21,353 bases of DNA from Gnetum montanum (lineage: Eukaryota; Streptophyta; Gnetopsida; Gnetales; Gnetaceae), in contig MNCI01028451.1 in assembly GCA_015680685.1 (NCBI GenBank), forward strand, positions 1 to 21,353, in the 5' to 3' direction. Shown here piece by piece: positions 1 through 10,204 of this stretch. Numbering within the stretch: the first letter of the stretch is position 1; each line of letters starts with the position of its first letter. The notes under the pieces are model-generated. The model saw only the letters and a list, made by a program, of their open reading frames with translations, had not been told where the DNA came from and did not search any database. Made by a program: the position numbers and the translations under genes.

Positions 1-770
1 GACATCATTTTTATCTTCTTAAGTTTTATTATTTTTGAGTATTGTATTTTAATGCATAAAGCACATAAATAAACAACTCACTCTTTTCTTGATCAACAAG
101 ATCTCGAATTCTTCTTACCATAATAACTACACATATAAAATAAAAGTTACATTTCTTTTTAACATTTAAATAGATAACATCACAACTATTAATATTTTAT
201 GGGACAAGGAATAATTTTTCTCTTAAATTAAAATAAAGTATAAAATGTCTATCTCTATTTGGATAAGATATTTGTATTGCTAGAAATAAAAAGAATATAA
301 TAGACTAAAAGGAATGTAAAATAGTATAAAAGTGTCCAAATTTGAGTATTACACAACAAATAAGGGGATAGGCCTAAAGGGTGCTTGAACAAGGGATATC
401 CTTCCTTTTGAGAAGTCCTCCATACCAAACTCTTGAAAGTGTATTCTCACTTAATGTGCTTTAATTGATTTTATCTTGGTAAAATTTTAGAAGCTATAGC
501 AAGTATACAATTAATGCTTCAACAAGAAATAACAATTATATTATATTATTAAAATTTTATTAGACTTTGTAGGAGTAGGAATTAAAAGTGGGCTACTATA
601 CTTTAGGAGTTATAAGAACCACACAATTAGTATAAAAAATTTGAGCAATGTATAGTCCACTTTCTAAATTTTAAAAGCATGGTTAGAGTATATAAAAGAG
701 GGTGATGCACTTCAATGCAGAGATCTTTGTTTTTCACACAACACTTTAAAGTGACATTTTGTGTAACAAC
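1..770. other. AT-rich intergenic DNA, no gene seen
   Basis: No reading frame of useful length or recognisable domain is seen on either strand. The stretch is strongly AT-rich. A good TATA-like string (TATATAAAAG, near 690) lies about 80 bases before the first long direct repeat. No transcript or coding region can be tied to it, so it may be chance in AT-rich DNA. Confidence 0.5.
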
Positions 771-772
771 AT

Positions 773-1350
773 TGCCCTAACAATCCTACGCCCCAAAGAA
801 TTGCAGTAGATCTAGTGGATCTGAGGTGGAAGACCTAGGGAATACACCTCTAAATAATCATAGCAACCTTGTTGATACTTAGAAGGGAGCATATGGCACA
901 AAAGCTTTGTAACAAGAGAGAGTACACCTCTAGGAGAACCTCTAAAATTTGAATGAGGACTTAGCAAACAAGTACACATGAAACCCTGTAGACATCATTG
1001 GTGGAAGGGGAGACGATGTATCTACAAAGGATGACTCATCCCAAGACCCCTCACAATCTGGTACGAGGTTTAGTAGGACACAACACTAGAACTATTTAAT
1101 CCTAGCTACCTACATATTTGCAACCATTGTAGAATTTGGATCATGTAGTTCTCCAAGTGAGGGTAAGTATGAAGAGGGCTAGGAAGGAGAATAATAGGAG
1201 GGAGTCTTGTTGCTTGCTTGGTACCTCCAAGCTAGGATGAATTTTCTAAGACTTGAGTGCCAATCAATGGCACGTAAGAGTGTTTCATGTCCCCCAAACC
1301 GTGGGAAGGAACCAAGGAGACCTCTACCCTAAGACCTCTTTCACAATCCT
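773..1350. repeat. Left copy of a ~560-bp direct repeat (possible LTR)
   Basis: This block is repeated in the same orientation at about 6371-6925. Shared strings include AGATCTAGTGGATCT, a run around TTTGTAACAAGAGAGAGTAC, ACATCATTGGTGGAAGGGGA and CCTCTACCCTAAGA, in the same order and spacing with many substitutions and small indels. Two diverged, same-orientation copies 5.6 kb apart fit the LTRs of an old retrotransposon. Both copies can be aligned from a TG dinucleotide (773 and 6371), but similarity there is already weak. I could not find a clear CA end, a target-site duplication, a primer-binding site just inside, or a polypurine tract, so element class and orientation stay open. A plain segmental duplication is the alternative. 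Confidence 0.55.
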
Positions 1351-4300
1351 TGCTTATACAAAAGAAGCAAAATCCTCATAGTAGAGCCTAGGATAAGCTT
1401 TCAGAGTACACTTCCTATGCAGGTTTGAAGCTCTATCAAGTCCAAGGAGTCACTCAACTCAACTAATGCTAGACTTGAAGGAAGGTACCAACCCCAACAC
1501 TTGATATATCCTTCCATTCAAGGCCTATCATGAAACACAAAAGGGTATTTGGAGGAATCCAAAAACTTTTCATACTCTGTGACATGAGGGATAATTCCAA
1601 CCCAAAGGACCAATGTCTCTAAGGAATCTCCTAGATCTACCCCTTATTTAGGTCTAGAGACTTATCTTTCTACATAGACCCATACCTATGCAAGAAGATG
1701 TGCCCTTCTTACATAAGTCCAGCCAAATTCCAACATGAATGGTTTCTTGGCACCCATTGATTCTTAGATTTTTTATCATTGATTTTAAATGCTCACTAGG
1801 ACTATTTTTATCCTTGGTGATAGAATTGGAAAACTATATTTAAAAGAGTGAACATGCTCCAAAAGAGTCATGCCTCAGTAAGTAACTCAAGCTTACTAGA
1901 ACCATAGGTTCTACTTTTGGCATCAAGACCCATGGGGTCTAACTAGCCCATCCATCTATGTTGTAGATCACCATGTCTATACCATCAACATGTTTTCTTT
2001 TTTTACCCATCAACATCCATCTAGGTTGGTATGAAGGAAGTTGAACTTGATCTCCCTTCAGAATAAGGATTAGAGGAAAATATCTTAAATTTGATCTTTC
2101 CATTTGCAGACGTACTAGCACAACAATCCATGTTTTCATCATCGAACACTATATCACATATTCACTCCAAGAGAGAAGATCCAAAAAAAATTTTAGAAGG
2201 CTTCTCCAAGATGCTATCATAGCATCCTAACCCAGTCTATAATTGGCATCCTTTGAGTATGTCTAACATCAAGAACGCTTACTCGAGTGCTTGAACAAGT
2301 GGAGGATGGGTTGGGAAGCCAACCTAAAGATAATCCTCCATAAACATGTTTCATGCTAACTACTTCAACATGGTCCATTACAACCATTGTGTCCCATTAA
2401 TGGAAAAGGATGATTTGCATTCACCTTTTATAGCATGTCCTTATCTCTCCAAGAGATGGGAAAAGAAATGCTTTATTGGCATTTAGTCTAAGGAAGTATG
2501 TTGATTCACCTCTAAGGACAACAACTATCATATGTTTCTAGGAAAAATATACGTTCCTAGAATTTGAAATTTCTGTCATACCAAGAACAACCACAACTCA
2601 TGATCAACACATCTCATTGAAGTTTTCAATAAGAAGGGAAGATCGTTATCGAGAGGTTCTTCCAGTAAGCAAGTACAATAACTTGACTACTTTGTATCCC
2701 TTGTATATGCCAAAGTAGATCACATAGCCAACACAATCATATTGTTCAATCGCTACCTATTGAGAAATGACATAGATTCGTAGGTCTTACCCACATTCTA
2801 TTCTACTTCAAGGATTGGCTCAAAAAGCTAAATAGTTCATCCCCAAACTTTCATAGAGAGAAGTTCCATTTTACTGTGGGATGTCTAGGTTTTCATTTCA
2901 TAATACCCAGTCCATCCCATTTACAACAATTGTAGTGGAAAAGGCTACATTATTGCCTATTACTATCATACACAAACCAATGATCTCATGAGTCATCGAG
3001 AATAGTTTACCCATAGGAGGACTAGGTCCTTGAGACAATTTGAAATTACAAAAAATGGGTATGACCAACATCAACTACCAACTTAGAACAATCCATGATT
3101 TATCCTTGAAGGATTTACAATAAGGGAGGTCTAGCAGAGGATCCCAAACCAAAAAGTTCCTTTGGAGCCCCAAAATTGGGAGAGAGCACATGAGATCACA
3201 CCTTACTTACAAGACAAGATGTATATGCATCAAACCTGTGTCAACCACATGGTCTCACAATGGATATTCCTTGAATTTGAATGTGATAACAATATCCTGT
3301 CTTTGAAAACTAGTCCCAAACGTTTAGGCACTTGGGACCACTACTTGAAACAAGTTCCAAACATTAATTTCTTTTAAATCCCATGTATAAGAACAACTAT
3401 CTTGATACAACTTGCATTGTTCTATCAACAACTAAAGAAAGTGTCCATTAAAATGGAAAATAGGCCATGCCATATGGCTAGAGAATCACTATGAAATAGA
3501 GTGCATGGTCATGTTGTTCCATCATAGAGGTTGGAACAATAAAATAAACAAGGATACACTAGAGAGATGGGGTGATACACCATAGTCCATAAAAGTGTCA
3601 AGAGATCCAAGTCATGAGAGATCAAGCTTGAGTGTTTTTTAGAACACAGAGATCCACAATGTAGGGCCTCCAAGAGAAATCAATGATTTGAGTAATTATA
3701 ACATCATTTTTTTGAGGATGGACCACCATTTTAATGTTTGAAAAATTGCCCCAAAGATCATAACTAATCATGGGAGAAGGAGCCTAAGTATTGATACCCA
3801 GAACTCATCACTACACTACAATCGATCATGATAACATCACATTTTATTTGAATAATTAGTCTACCATTACAATTACATGGTCACCATGAACCACCTGCTA
3901 TTAAGAACAAGTTCATTGAATAAATTATTTGAATTTAGGCTACACTCCACTATCAACCACCTATGAATAAGATTTTTGCTAATCAAGAAACCTAAAAGGT
4001 AGAGTTCCATAACTTATCCTATCTTGAGAATGACTACTAAAGGACATACCATTATGGCATGCCAAGATCATCTGGAAAACAATGCATCAATTTGAGAGCA
4101 CCACAGACAAGGACATGCCATGGCCTCCTTATTAAAACACTATTTATGAAATAGGATTTTTCATAGAGCTTTCAAAGGATTTGATATCGAGGAACAAGGA
4201 TCACTTTCAAGACATTGAGAGAAGGTGCTACAAGGATAACCATAAGGAAATACTATACATTAAGGCTGGCCTTGTCACTGAATGTGGCACAAGCTTACAA

Positions 4301-6370
4301 TAAGAAAAAAAATGATCCACATAGGAAAACAACATCTAACACTTCTACATGCATGATCTGTCAAGGTTGAAGACATCACAACATTACAATATTACATACA
4401 TGAAGGTATGAATGCATTTGGTAAGCATAATATATGACATTTTGGAATGATACGAAGGCCTAGAAGGATATAGGACAAACTACCCGAGCCCATCCTAAGC
4501 TGAAAGGTTTAGGCCACTAGGAGTAATACCAAGGCTACATCATGCTATTTTGAGAAAAACGTGTATCTTTCTTTGCACATACATAGATAATTAAAGCACT
4601 TAATCCACTTTAAGATTGCCATCGAAAATAAATGAATTGGGACATGAATGCAACAATTGAATAACATGCCACAATGGGACCTTATGGCATTGACCACTTT
4701 TGGGCCATTAGTGTCTAGCATGGTCAAAGATACTACTTTATGTCATCCACTAATCTAATATCTGTAGGGATCTAGATGGACCACCATCTTGTGTTAATGT
4801 CCATCTAGCACTGAGAGGCAAACAAATCATGATGTACCAGCTACTTAATAACAACAAGTGTATTGATAAATCCACAACCCAATGTCAAGATTCTAAGGCC
4901 ATGTAACCAATTCATTGAGGTCTTGAGAGCACACATCTTCCCCATAGACATAGTGCTCATAGAATCAACTAAGGTCTCCACTATTTGCACCTTTATACCT
5001 ATGCTACTTGCAAGGCTAAGACAATAGCTAGGGAATAGAAGAGTTAGTAGGAACATGATCAGCACATCAGCCTCATACATAACCATCAAGCATGATCACA
5101 ACAACATAGAAATAATAGTCTCATAATACCATAGAGAGCAAGATCTAAATATCATGCATTGAGATTAATCATGCAAAANTCCACATACAACAAATGTTCC
5201 TAGCCACTAACATTGTTTCCACTAGGATCAAAGTTTCAATAAATTCGCAAGAGCTACAAGTACTAGAAAATCATCATCTCATCCCAAAACATAAGGAGGG
5301 AGACTAAGATCTAGCCAACAATAGGTTTCAACAAGAACCAATAATAGGATGACCTACTCCAAAAGGTCTTAAAATTAAAATGCTTGAAAGAAGTCATGCC
5401 ATGAAATCCCATGGCAACACAACTAGCTCAAATGAGAAAATGCAACACTTGAAAGATCTGTAACAAGGGAAACCATACCCAAAGCACAAGAGGCTATCAA
5501 AACAAGGACCACAACAATTTGGTCTCTAGATGATACACATGGCTTCAAAATGCATCCTTAACAAATCCCAACAACAAGTCATTAACCAACATAGAGCACA
5601 AAGCCTTGCATTAATGAAAGATAGACACAACAAGAGGGACACAAATGAAGAACTCAAAAATTGCAATCGAAGAAAGACATGCCTACACAACTAGACAAAC
5701 ATAGAACCACAAACATGAGCATAAGTAAGTTTACCGGTGACATTCTTAATCTAACCAGAAGAAGGCTCACTAAGAGCATATGTTTGAATGTCCTCCATCT
5801 TGAGGTACTTGGAAACTAGCATGTCCCAGTTTGTAATTCCCACACTCACTATATCTAAGGTAAGTGGGGGTGTAAGGATACCACATCCTACACAATCCAA
5901 TCAATGCCATATCAAAATATGTCATATGGGTGGAGATTGAAGTGGAGATTAGGGCCAATCCATCCCAAATGAATCACTGAAAACCAGACATGAAAGCTCC
6001 TCCAACAAAAATTTATAAGTTGCCAATAGAACTCTCATCAGCCATATCAAAGTAAAACCACAACTAGTCCCACCATAAGTAAATCGGTGGAGGAAAACAT
6101 CACAACACAATCACATACATCCTTTAGCAAGAACAACATATAAGGGTTGCTAACACTGTAGCATTGGCTCCATAATGAAAATCTTACAAGAGTCTTACCA
6201 TAAGGTGACTCCTTGAAGGATACATGAGGATATGATCCTATATCACTAAGATATATAACTAGAAAGATGGGTAAGAAACCTCGAAGGCATAAAAACACAA
6301 GAGAATATCACGCTTTTCACAACATTATACAAAAAATTCTTTGATATCATATGTAAAAATGTTTCCTTGA
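1351..6370. mobile_element. Interior of a decayed repeat-flanked element, no intact genes
   Basis: About 5 kb lies between the two direct repeats. The + strand is rich in A and C and poor in CG dinucleotides, as expected of long-methylated transposon DNA. The longest open stretches are 60-85 codons on either strand and show no reverse transcriptase, integrase, protease or zinc-knuckle motif I can recognise. One + strand frame (codons starting at multiples of three) gives protein-like fragments between about 1920 and 3377, including a 71-codon run ending at 3377, but it has about 21 stops in 485 codons, not clearly fewer than chance. There is an N at 5179. The size and flanking repeats fit an LTR element, but the coding content is too eroded to classify. 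Confidence 0.4.
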
Positions 6371-6925
6371 TGTTATCTAACACCATAAGGAATTCCCTTA
6401 GATCTAGTGGATCTAGAGTGGTAGAGCTAGGGAATATGCTTCTAAATAAGCATAGCAATCCTTTTGATACTTAGAAGGAAGCATGTGGCACAACAGCTTT
6501 GTAACAAGAGAGAGTACACCTCTAGGAGAACCTCTAAACTCCAAATGAGGTCTTAGTGAACAAGTAAACATGCAACCCTATAGACATCATTGGTGGAAGG
6601 GGAGATGATGTATCTACAAGGGATGTCTCACACCTAGACCCCTCACGATTTGGTACAAGGTTTAATAGGTCATTGCATTAGAACTTTCTAATCCTGGCTA
6701 CTTACATTTCTATGACCACCACAAAATCAAACTTGGATAAGTATGAAGAGGACTAAGAAGGGAAGTAATAGGAGGGAGTCTTGCTGCTTGCTTGGTATCG
6801 CTAAAAGGGATGGGTTTTCTAACACTTAAGTGTCACTCAAGGACATGTCAAAGTGCTCCATGATCCCTGAACCATGGGGAGGAAACAGGGAAGCCTCTAC
6901 CCTAAGATCTCTCTCACATTTTGAG
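6371..6925. repeat. Right copy of the ~560-bp direct repeat (possible LTR)
   Basis: Same-orientation partner of the block near 773-1350. Similarity is clear from AGATCTAGTGGATCT (near 6400) to CCTCTACCCTAAGATCTCTC (near 6910) and fades on both sides. The copies differ by many point changes and several short indels, including a roughly 15-30 base length difference in the middle, so the duplication is old. Reading the minus strand just inside the left edge, TGGTGTTAGATAAC slightly resembles a plant initiator-Met primer-binding site, but the match is too poor to rely on. Confidence 0.55.
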
Positions 6926-6989
6926 CCTATTTATCTAAATCAATAGAGATGTCGTATTGAACCCAAAGTCCATAGATTTTCCTCTCCCA

Positions 6990-7315
6990 CAACTAGATTT
7001 ATCTTGGCTAAAACAGTCTCCAAAAACTTGTCAGGATGGAGTTGGCCATGGGAGGTGAAGATTAGGACTTAACATGGTGAATACTTGTTGGTCTTTGGTT
7101 TCAAACTTTCTCGTGTTTCTTCTATTCACAACCATGTACATGACTGAATCTTGTGTCATTAGTCCTAATGGTCTAACGTAGAGAAATTAATAAACAATGT
7201 TTCATTCCATTCTTTTGTAATGAAAGATTTGAAAAAAGGAAGTTTTTGTGAAAATGATCCCACAAGCTACTTTGGTCTGGCGAGTTCTTGCCCAATTGAT
7301 GGATTTTAAATGCAT
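6990..7315 (+). repeat. Orphan copy of the receptor-kinase gene's 5' flank
   Basis: This block aligns, in the same orientation, with 9893-10176, which lies directly before the receptor-kinase start codon. Matching landmarks in order are CTAGATTTATCTTGG/CTGGATTATCTTGA; the GATTAGGACTTAACATG/GATTAAGACGTGACATG pair; an exact AATACTTGTT; ACAACCATGTACATGAC/CCAACCATTTAAATGAC; ACAAGCT/GCAAGCT; and CTGGCGAGTTCTT/CTGGCAAGTTCTT. By eye roughly two thirds of positions agree, with small indels. No receptor-kinase exon follows: similarity ends about 30 bases before the place where the start codon would be. I read this as the upstream remnant of a lost or truncated paralogue. A repeat family that happens to sit in both places is the alternative. 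Confidence 0.65.
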
Positions 7316-7560
7316 TCAAGGCTTTAAGAGATATCACTTGAAGTTTAATGCTTATCCTAGCAAATGAAGTATTGAGAGGGTTGGTATATGTGGTGAAGGG
7401 GGTTGTAGAACTTCAAAAGAATTTGATTGTAAGTATAGTTCAATACATATAAAAAATATGATGTATTAGAAGTATGATATGGAAGAATATAACCATGTTA
7501 AATTAGCAAGCCTTGAGGAATCTGATAGCTCATCACAAGCTACATGATCTAAGTAAGTAA
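7316..7560. other. Unassigned spacer
   Basis: No gene, no recognisable repeat and no similarity to the receptor-kinase exons is visible here, although this is where a paralogous first exon would be expected after the duplicated 5' flank. Confidence 0.4.
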
Positions 7561-7735
7561 TGCCTCACTAACTAAGGTGGTAGATGAGTAAAAACCTAAT
7601 CTGTCTTTGAGTGGCTATACCTAGGCTTGAACCTAGGCTTTATGAGCTTTGAAACAAGNACTAACCTGTCTTTGAGTGGCTATACCTAGGCTTGAACCTA
7701 GGCTTTATGAGCTTTGAAACAAGCAACTTACCATC
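7560..7735 (+). mobile_element. Possible tRNA-derived SINE (pol III A and B boxes)
   Basis: TGGTAGATGAG at 7578-7588 fits the RNA polymerase III A-box consensus TRGYNNANNNG at every fixed position. GGCTTGAACCT at 7624-7634 resembles the B box (GGTTCGANNCC) with two or three mismatches. The spacing of about 35 bases is in the range for tRNAs and tRNA-derived SINEs. The B-box region is also a small palindrome (CCTAGG-CTTGAA-CCTAGG). No full cloverleaf can be folded, so a functional tRNA is unlikely. The B-box part occurs twice because of a 63-bp duplication around an N. SINE identity is a suggestion only. Confidence 0.3.
7596..7723. repeat. 63-bp tandem duplication around a single N
   Basis: Positions 7596-7658 and 7661-7723 are the same 63 bases apart from one T/C difference, with an N at 7659 between them. 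Everything else here is old and diverged, so a near-perfect duplication centred on an N is best explained as two overlapping contig ends placed side by side in the assembly rather than real biology. Confidence 0.75.
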
Positions 7736-7915
7736 ATTCTAAATAATGGCTTAATCTCCATTATCCTTAAGAATAACCTTAACTTCTATCATATTTATAA
7801 AATAACATAATCAATTTTTTTCTAGTCCTTGTATTACCACATCATATAGCTTTAGTTCCATTAAAGAAAGTCATTTACTCTTGAGGGCTTTGTTCTCACA
7901 CAAAGAGAAATAAGG

Positions 7916-7966
7916 GTATTTTTATTAGTCAAAGAGATATGNAGTATTTTTATTAGTCAAAGAGAT
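7916..7966. repeat. 23-bp duplication around a single N
   Basis: GTATTTTTATTAGTCAAAG plus four more bases occurs at 7916-7938 and again at 7944-7966, with an N at 7942 between the copies. This has the same form as the larger N-centred duplication 200 bases to the left and is probably also a join of overlapping contig ends. Confidence 0.65.
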
Positions 7967-7984
7967 GTATTTTTATGCTCTTTT

Positions 7985-8075
7985 TTAAAGGCAAATAAGA
8001 AGCCATTAGTTGAAAAGTAAGACTTTTAATTTAGAAACTTCAAGTCATAAGTTTGATTTCAATGGATGGCATTAA
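7985..8075 (+). mobile_element. Weak tRNA/SINE-like trace
   Basis: The stretch from about 7995 (AAGCCATTAGTTG) to 8065 (AAGTTTGATTTCAATGG) has the order of elements of a decayed tRNA-like head, with AGTTTGATTTC resembling a mutated B box (GGTTCGATTCC). The A box is degenerate, the arms pair only partly and no poly(A) tail or target duplication is visible. It may be chance. Confidence 0.15.
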
Positions 8076-8570
8076 CTTATAAACTTATATGAAGATAATC
8101 ATGTTCCAATCACCCCAATAATTATTAGTTTTAATTTGAGTCACCCCTTTCCTCTTTGTTAATGGTTATGAAACTTCCTTTCTCATAAAATTTACCGTGG
8201 ACAAAAGAAAATTTGTTATAAAGAAAAGGTTTTTACATTTAAATAAAAAAGATATGATTGATTATTATATAAGAACTCTTATATCTTATCACAAGCTTTT
8301 TTATCTTCTTTTGATACCCTTCATATCCTTATGCAACAAACCTTTCATTGTTTTTATTTTTATTAAAAAAATGTATACACTTCCTAAATATACTCTGTAT
8401 TTTCAAGTCAACCAAAATAAAATATGAAATGTCTTTCCATTTTTTAAAACTATACATATTACTACAATGGTAGGAAAGGGACGGGCCTGTACAATAGTGT
8501 AAAAGGGTTACATAGTGAGAATGATGGTGCTGTTCATTAACGCAAACATCATAACTTTCCTGAACGTAGC
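8076..8570. other. AT-rich spacer, no gene seen
   Basis: Strongly AT-rich. A 76-codon open stretch at 8197-8427 (+) is low-complexity (Lys, Phe, Ile, Leu, Tyr) and has no recognisable motif, so I regard it as chance. CG content rises from about 8480 on, where the possible minus-strand exon region begins. Confidence 0.45.
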
Positions 8571-8573
8571 AGC

Positions 8574-8813
8574 TTAGAGGGTCACAATGTTTTCCTTTTC
8601 AAACAAATGGTTGGTACACTTCCACGCGTTTTGAATTTCTCTCCTGCTAAACATTTTAACGCGCACATAGCTACATGATGTATCAAGCACTTTGAGTATG
8701 AAATTACTATGCATATTCTGGGATTGAGTTTCTATTTCGCAGCGTATGGAGATTCCCTCATTCTGTATCCTCACCCGGACATTCTCTGACAATTCTGCCG
8801 TGAACAGAGTGCC
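8574..8813 (-). pseudogene. Possible terminal exon or gene fragment, unidentified
   Basis: On the minus strand an open frame of 79 codons and a TAA stop follows directly after a splice-acceptor-like TCAGCAG (intron side ending at 8814). The first residues are GTLFTAELSENVRVRIQNEG and the last are FEKENIVTL. The segment contains more CG and GC than the AT-rich DNA on both sides and has balanced, protein-like residue use, with alternating charged and hydrophobic positions suggesting beta strands. I do not recognise the family. It could be the last exon of a real minus-strand gene whose upstream exons would lie to the right (8820-9900), but nothing coding is evident there. A captured or left-over exon fragment therefore seems more likely. 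Confidence 0.35.
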
Positions 8814-8820
8814 CTGCTGA

Positions 8821-9892
8821 TGATCTTATGTATCACCTATCTCTTATCCTGATGGAGAGTAATTAATGTCATTGTTAAAGTTTCACTATCATTGACTTAT
8901 TCAATATTTGCTCTAATTAATAGTTCTCTGAACAAATTAATTTCTATACATCCAAATAATCTATTAGTTTATAACTATATTCAATTTTAATATAATTTCC
9001 AATTTTCTTAATACTGCTTTAGAATCAACATTGGTAGAATAATTCATTGATGTGATATTTAGCATTTTCATGTTTCAAAATATTTAAAAAATGCATGTTG
9101 TGCATCTTTTTCTATCGGTAGGCATAATCATCTTAGTCTTCATATTACACATTATCTTACCTTTGAAGATAATGTTATATTACTTTTACTCATGTACACA
9201 AAGATACAGAAATGCCTAAATTCAAATACTCTACTTCATCTTCCTTCATCATGGAAGTTAAGTCTAATATTTTCCAATAAAATTTAGTTTTGTTTTGCTA
9301 TCTTTGTAAAACATTCTCTTTTATAATTTTTCAACCATGTCTTGAATTCATTATTGCATTAAAACTTTTAAAATTTTTCTTTTGTAGTCATAGTTTTATT
9401 TTATGATAACATCCTTGCTATTGAGCTTATTGTTATTTTCATTATTGAAATAAAATTTCAAGAAAAGTAAAAAATAATATTACCTCAGCTTTTAACCATA
9501 AAATAGGATCTCTTGCATACAAAACTTATTTTAAACTTAAATGAATTTAACCTTTGAATTTTTTGGTTTTCCCTTTGAATCCATTAAAAATAAAGTTAAA
9601 TATAGAATGTTGCAGGTAACGGGGAGGCCATTTTGAATTTCTCACTCTACCTCAATTCAATTCTCATGAGTAGATTTGAAAACAACAACATACAGAGACA
9701 TCTGTCTTATATCAATCACTCTAGTAGGAAATTAGTCTCCATTCCATTTCCCGATCGAAGACCCTTTTTTTTCCAAAATCATTATATTCACCAGAAACAA
9801 ATAAGTTTTTTACGAATAGTCCAAGTTACATGGTAACCCACACCACACAAGTCTTAGCAGAAGCACCACAGTTGCAGAGATTTTTATGAACT
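8821..9892. other. AT-rich spacer, no gene seen
   Basis: About 1 kb of AT-rich sequence with many T and A runs. A 67-codon open stretch at 9633-9836 (+) shows no domain, and its codons lack a coding look. No further exons of the minus-strand fragment at 8574-8813 could be recognised. The end of the stretch (from about 9880) merges into the 5' flank block of the receptor-kinase gene. Confidence 0.45.
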
Positions 9893-10204
9893 GGAGCTGG
9901 ATTATCTTGACTTGAAAGGTCTACAAAACTTTTTACGAAATCGGTGGTGAGGGATGGAGATTAAGACGTGACATGCCAAATACTTGTTATCAGTTTATCT
10001 GTGCTTCTGTCCCCAACCATTTAAATGACCAAATACGCCTCTTCAGTCTGTGATAGTTTGAGTGGAGAAAGAAAACAAATTAGTGTTTTATTTCAGTATT
10101 TTATTAAAAAACAATATTCGGTACAAATAATGCTGCAAGCTTAACTCTGGCAAGTTCTTTTCCATTTTGAGTGCATGTGTTAGAAATTTGAAACCAGCTT
10201 CACT
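9893..10204 (+). promoter_or_regulatory. 5' flank / probable promoter of the receptor-kinase gene
   Basis: This interval lies directly before the chosen start codon and is similar to the orphan block at 6990-7315. Short runs are conserved between the copies (AATACTTGTT near 9986; CTGGCAAGTTCTT near 10147-10159). AT-rich strings near 10090-10105 (TATTTTATTAAAA) could serve as a TATA element, but the second copy does not preserve it. The promoter role is inferred from position only; the conservation may simply reflect shared descent. Confidence 0.4.

Noticed and set aside
1920-3377. A possible old coding frame on the + strand (codons at multiples of three) within the repeat-bounded element
   Set aside because: It reads in protein-like pieces, but holds about 21 stops in 485 codons, against roughly 29 expected by chance for this base composition. 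The deficit is too small, and no domain is recognisable.
6330-6372. Initiator-Met primer-binding site on the minus strand just inside the right repeat
   Set aside because: TGGTGTTAGATAAC matches the usual TGGTATCAGAGC at only about eight of twelve positions, and repeat similarity seems to run into it.
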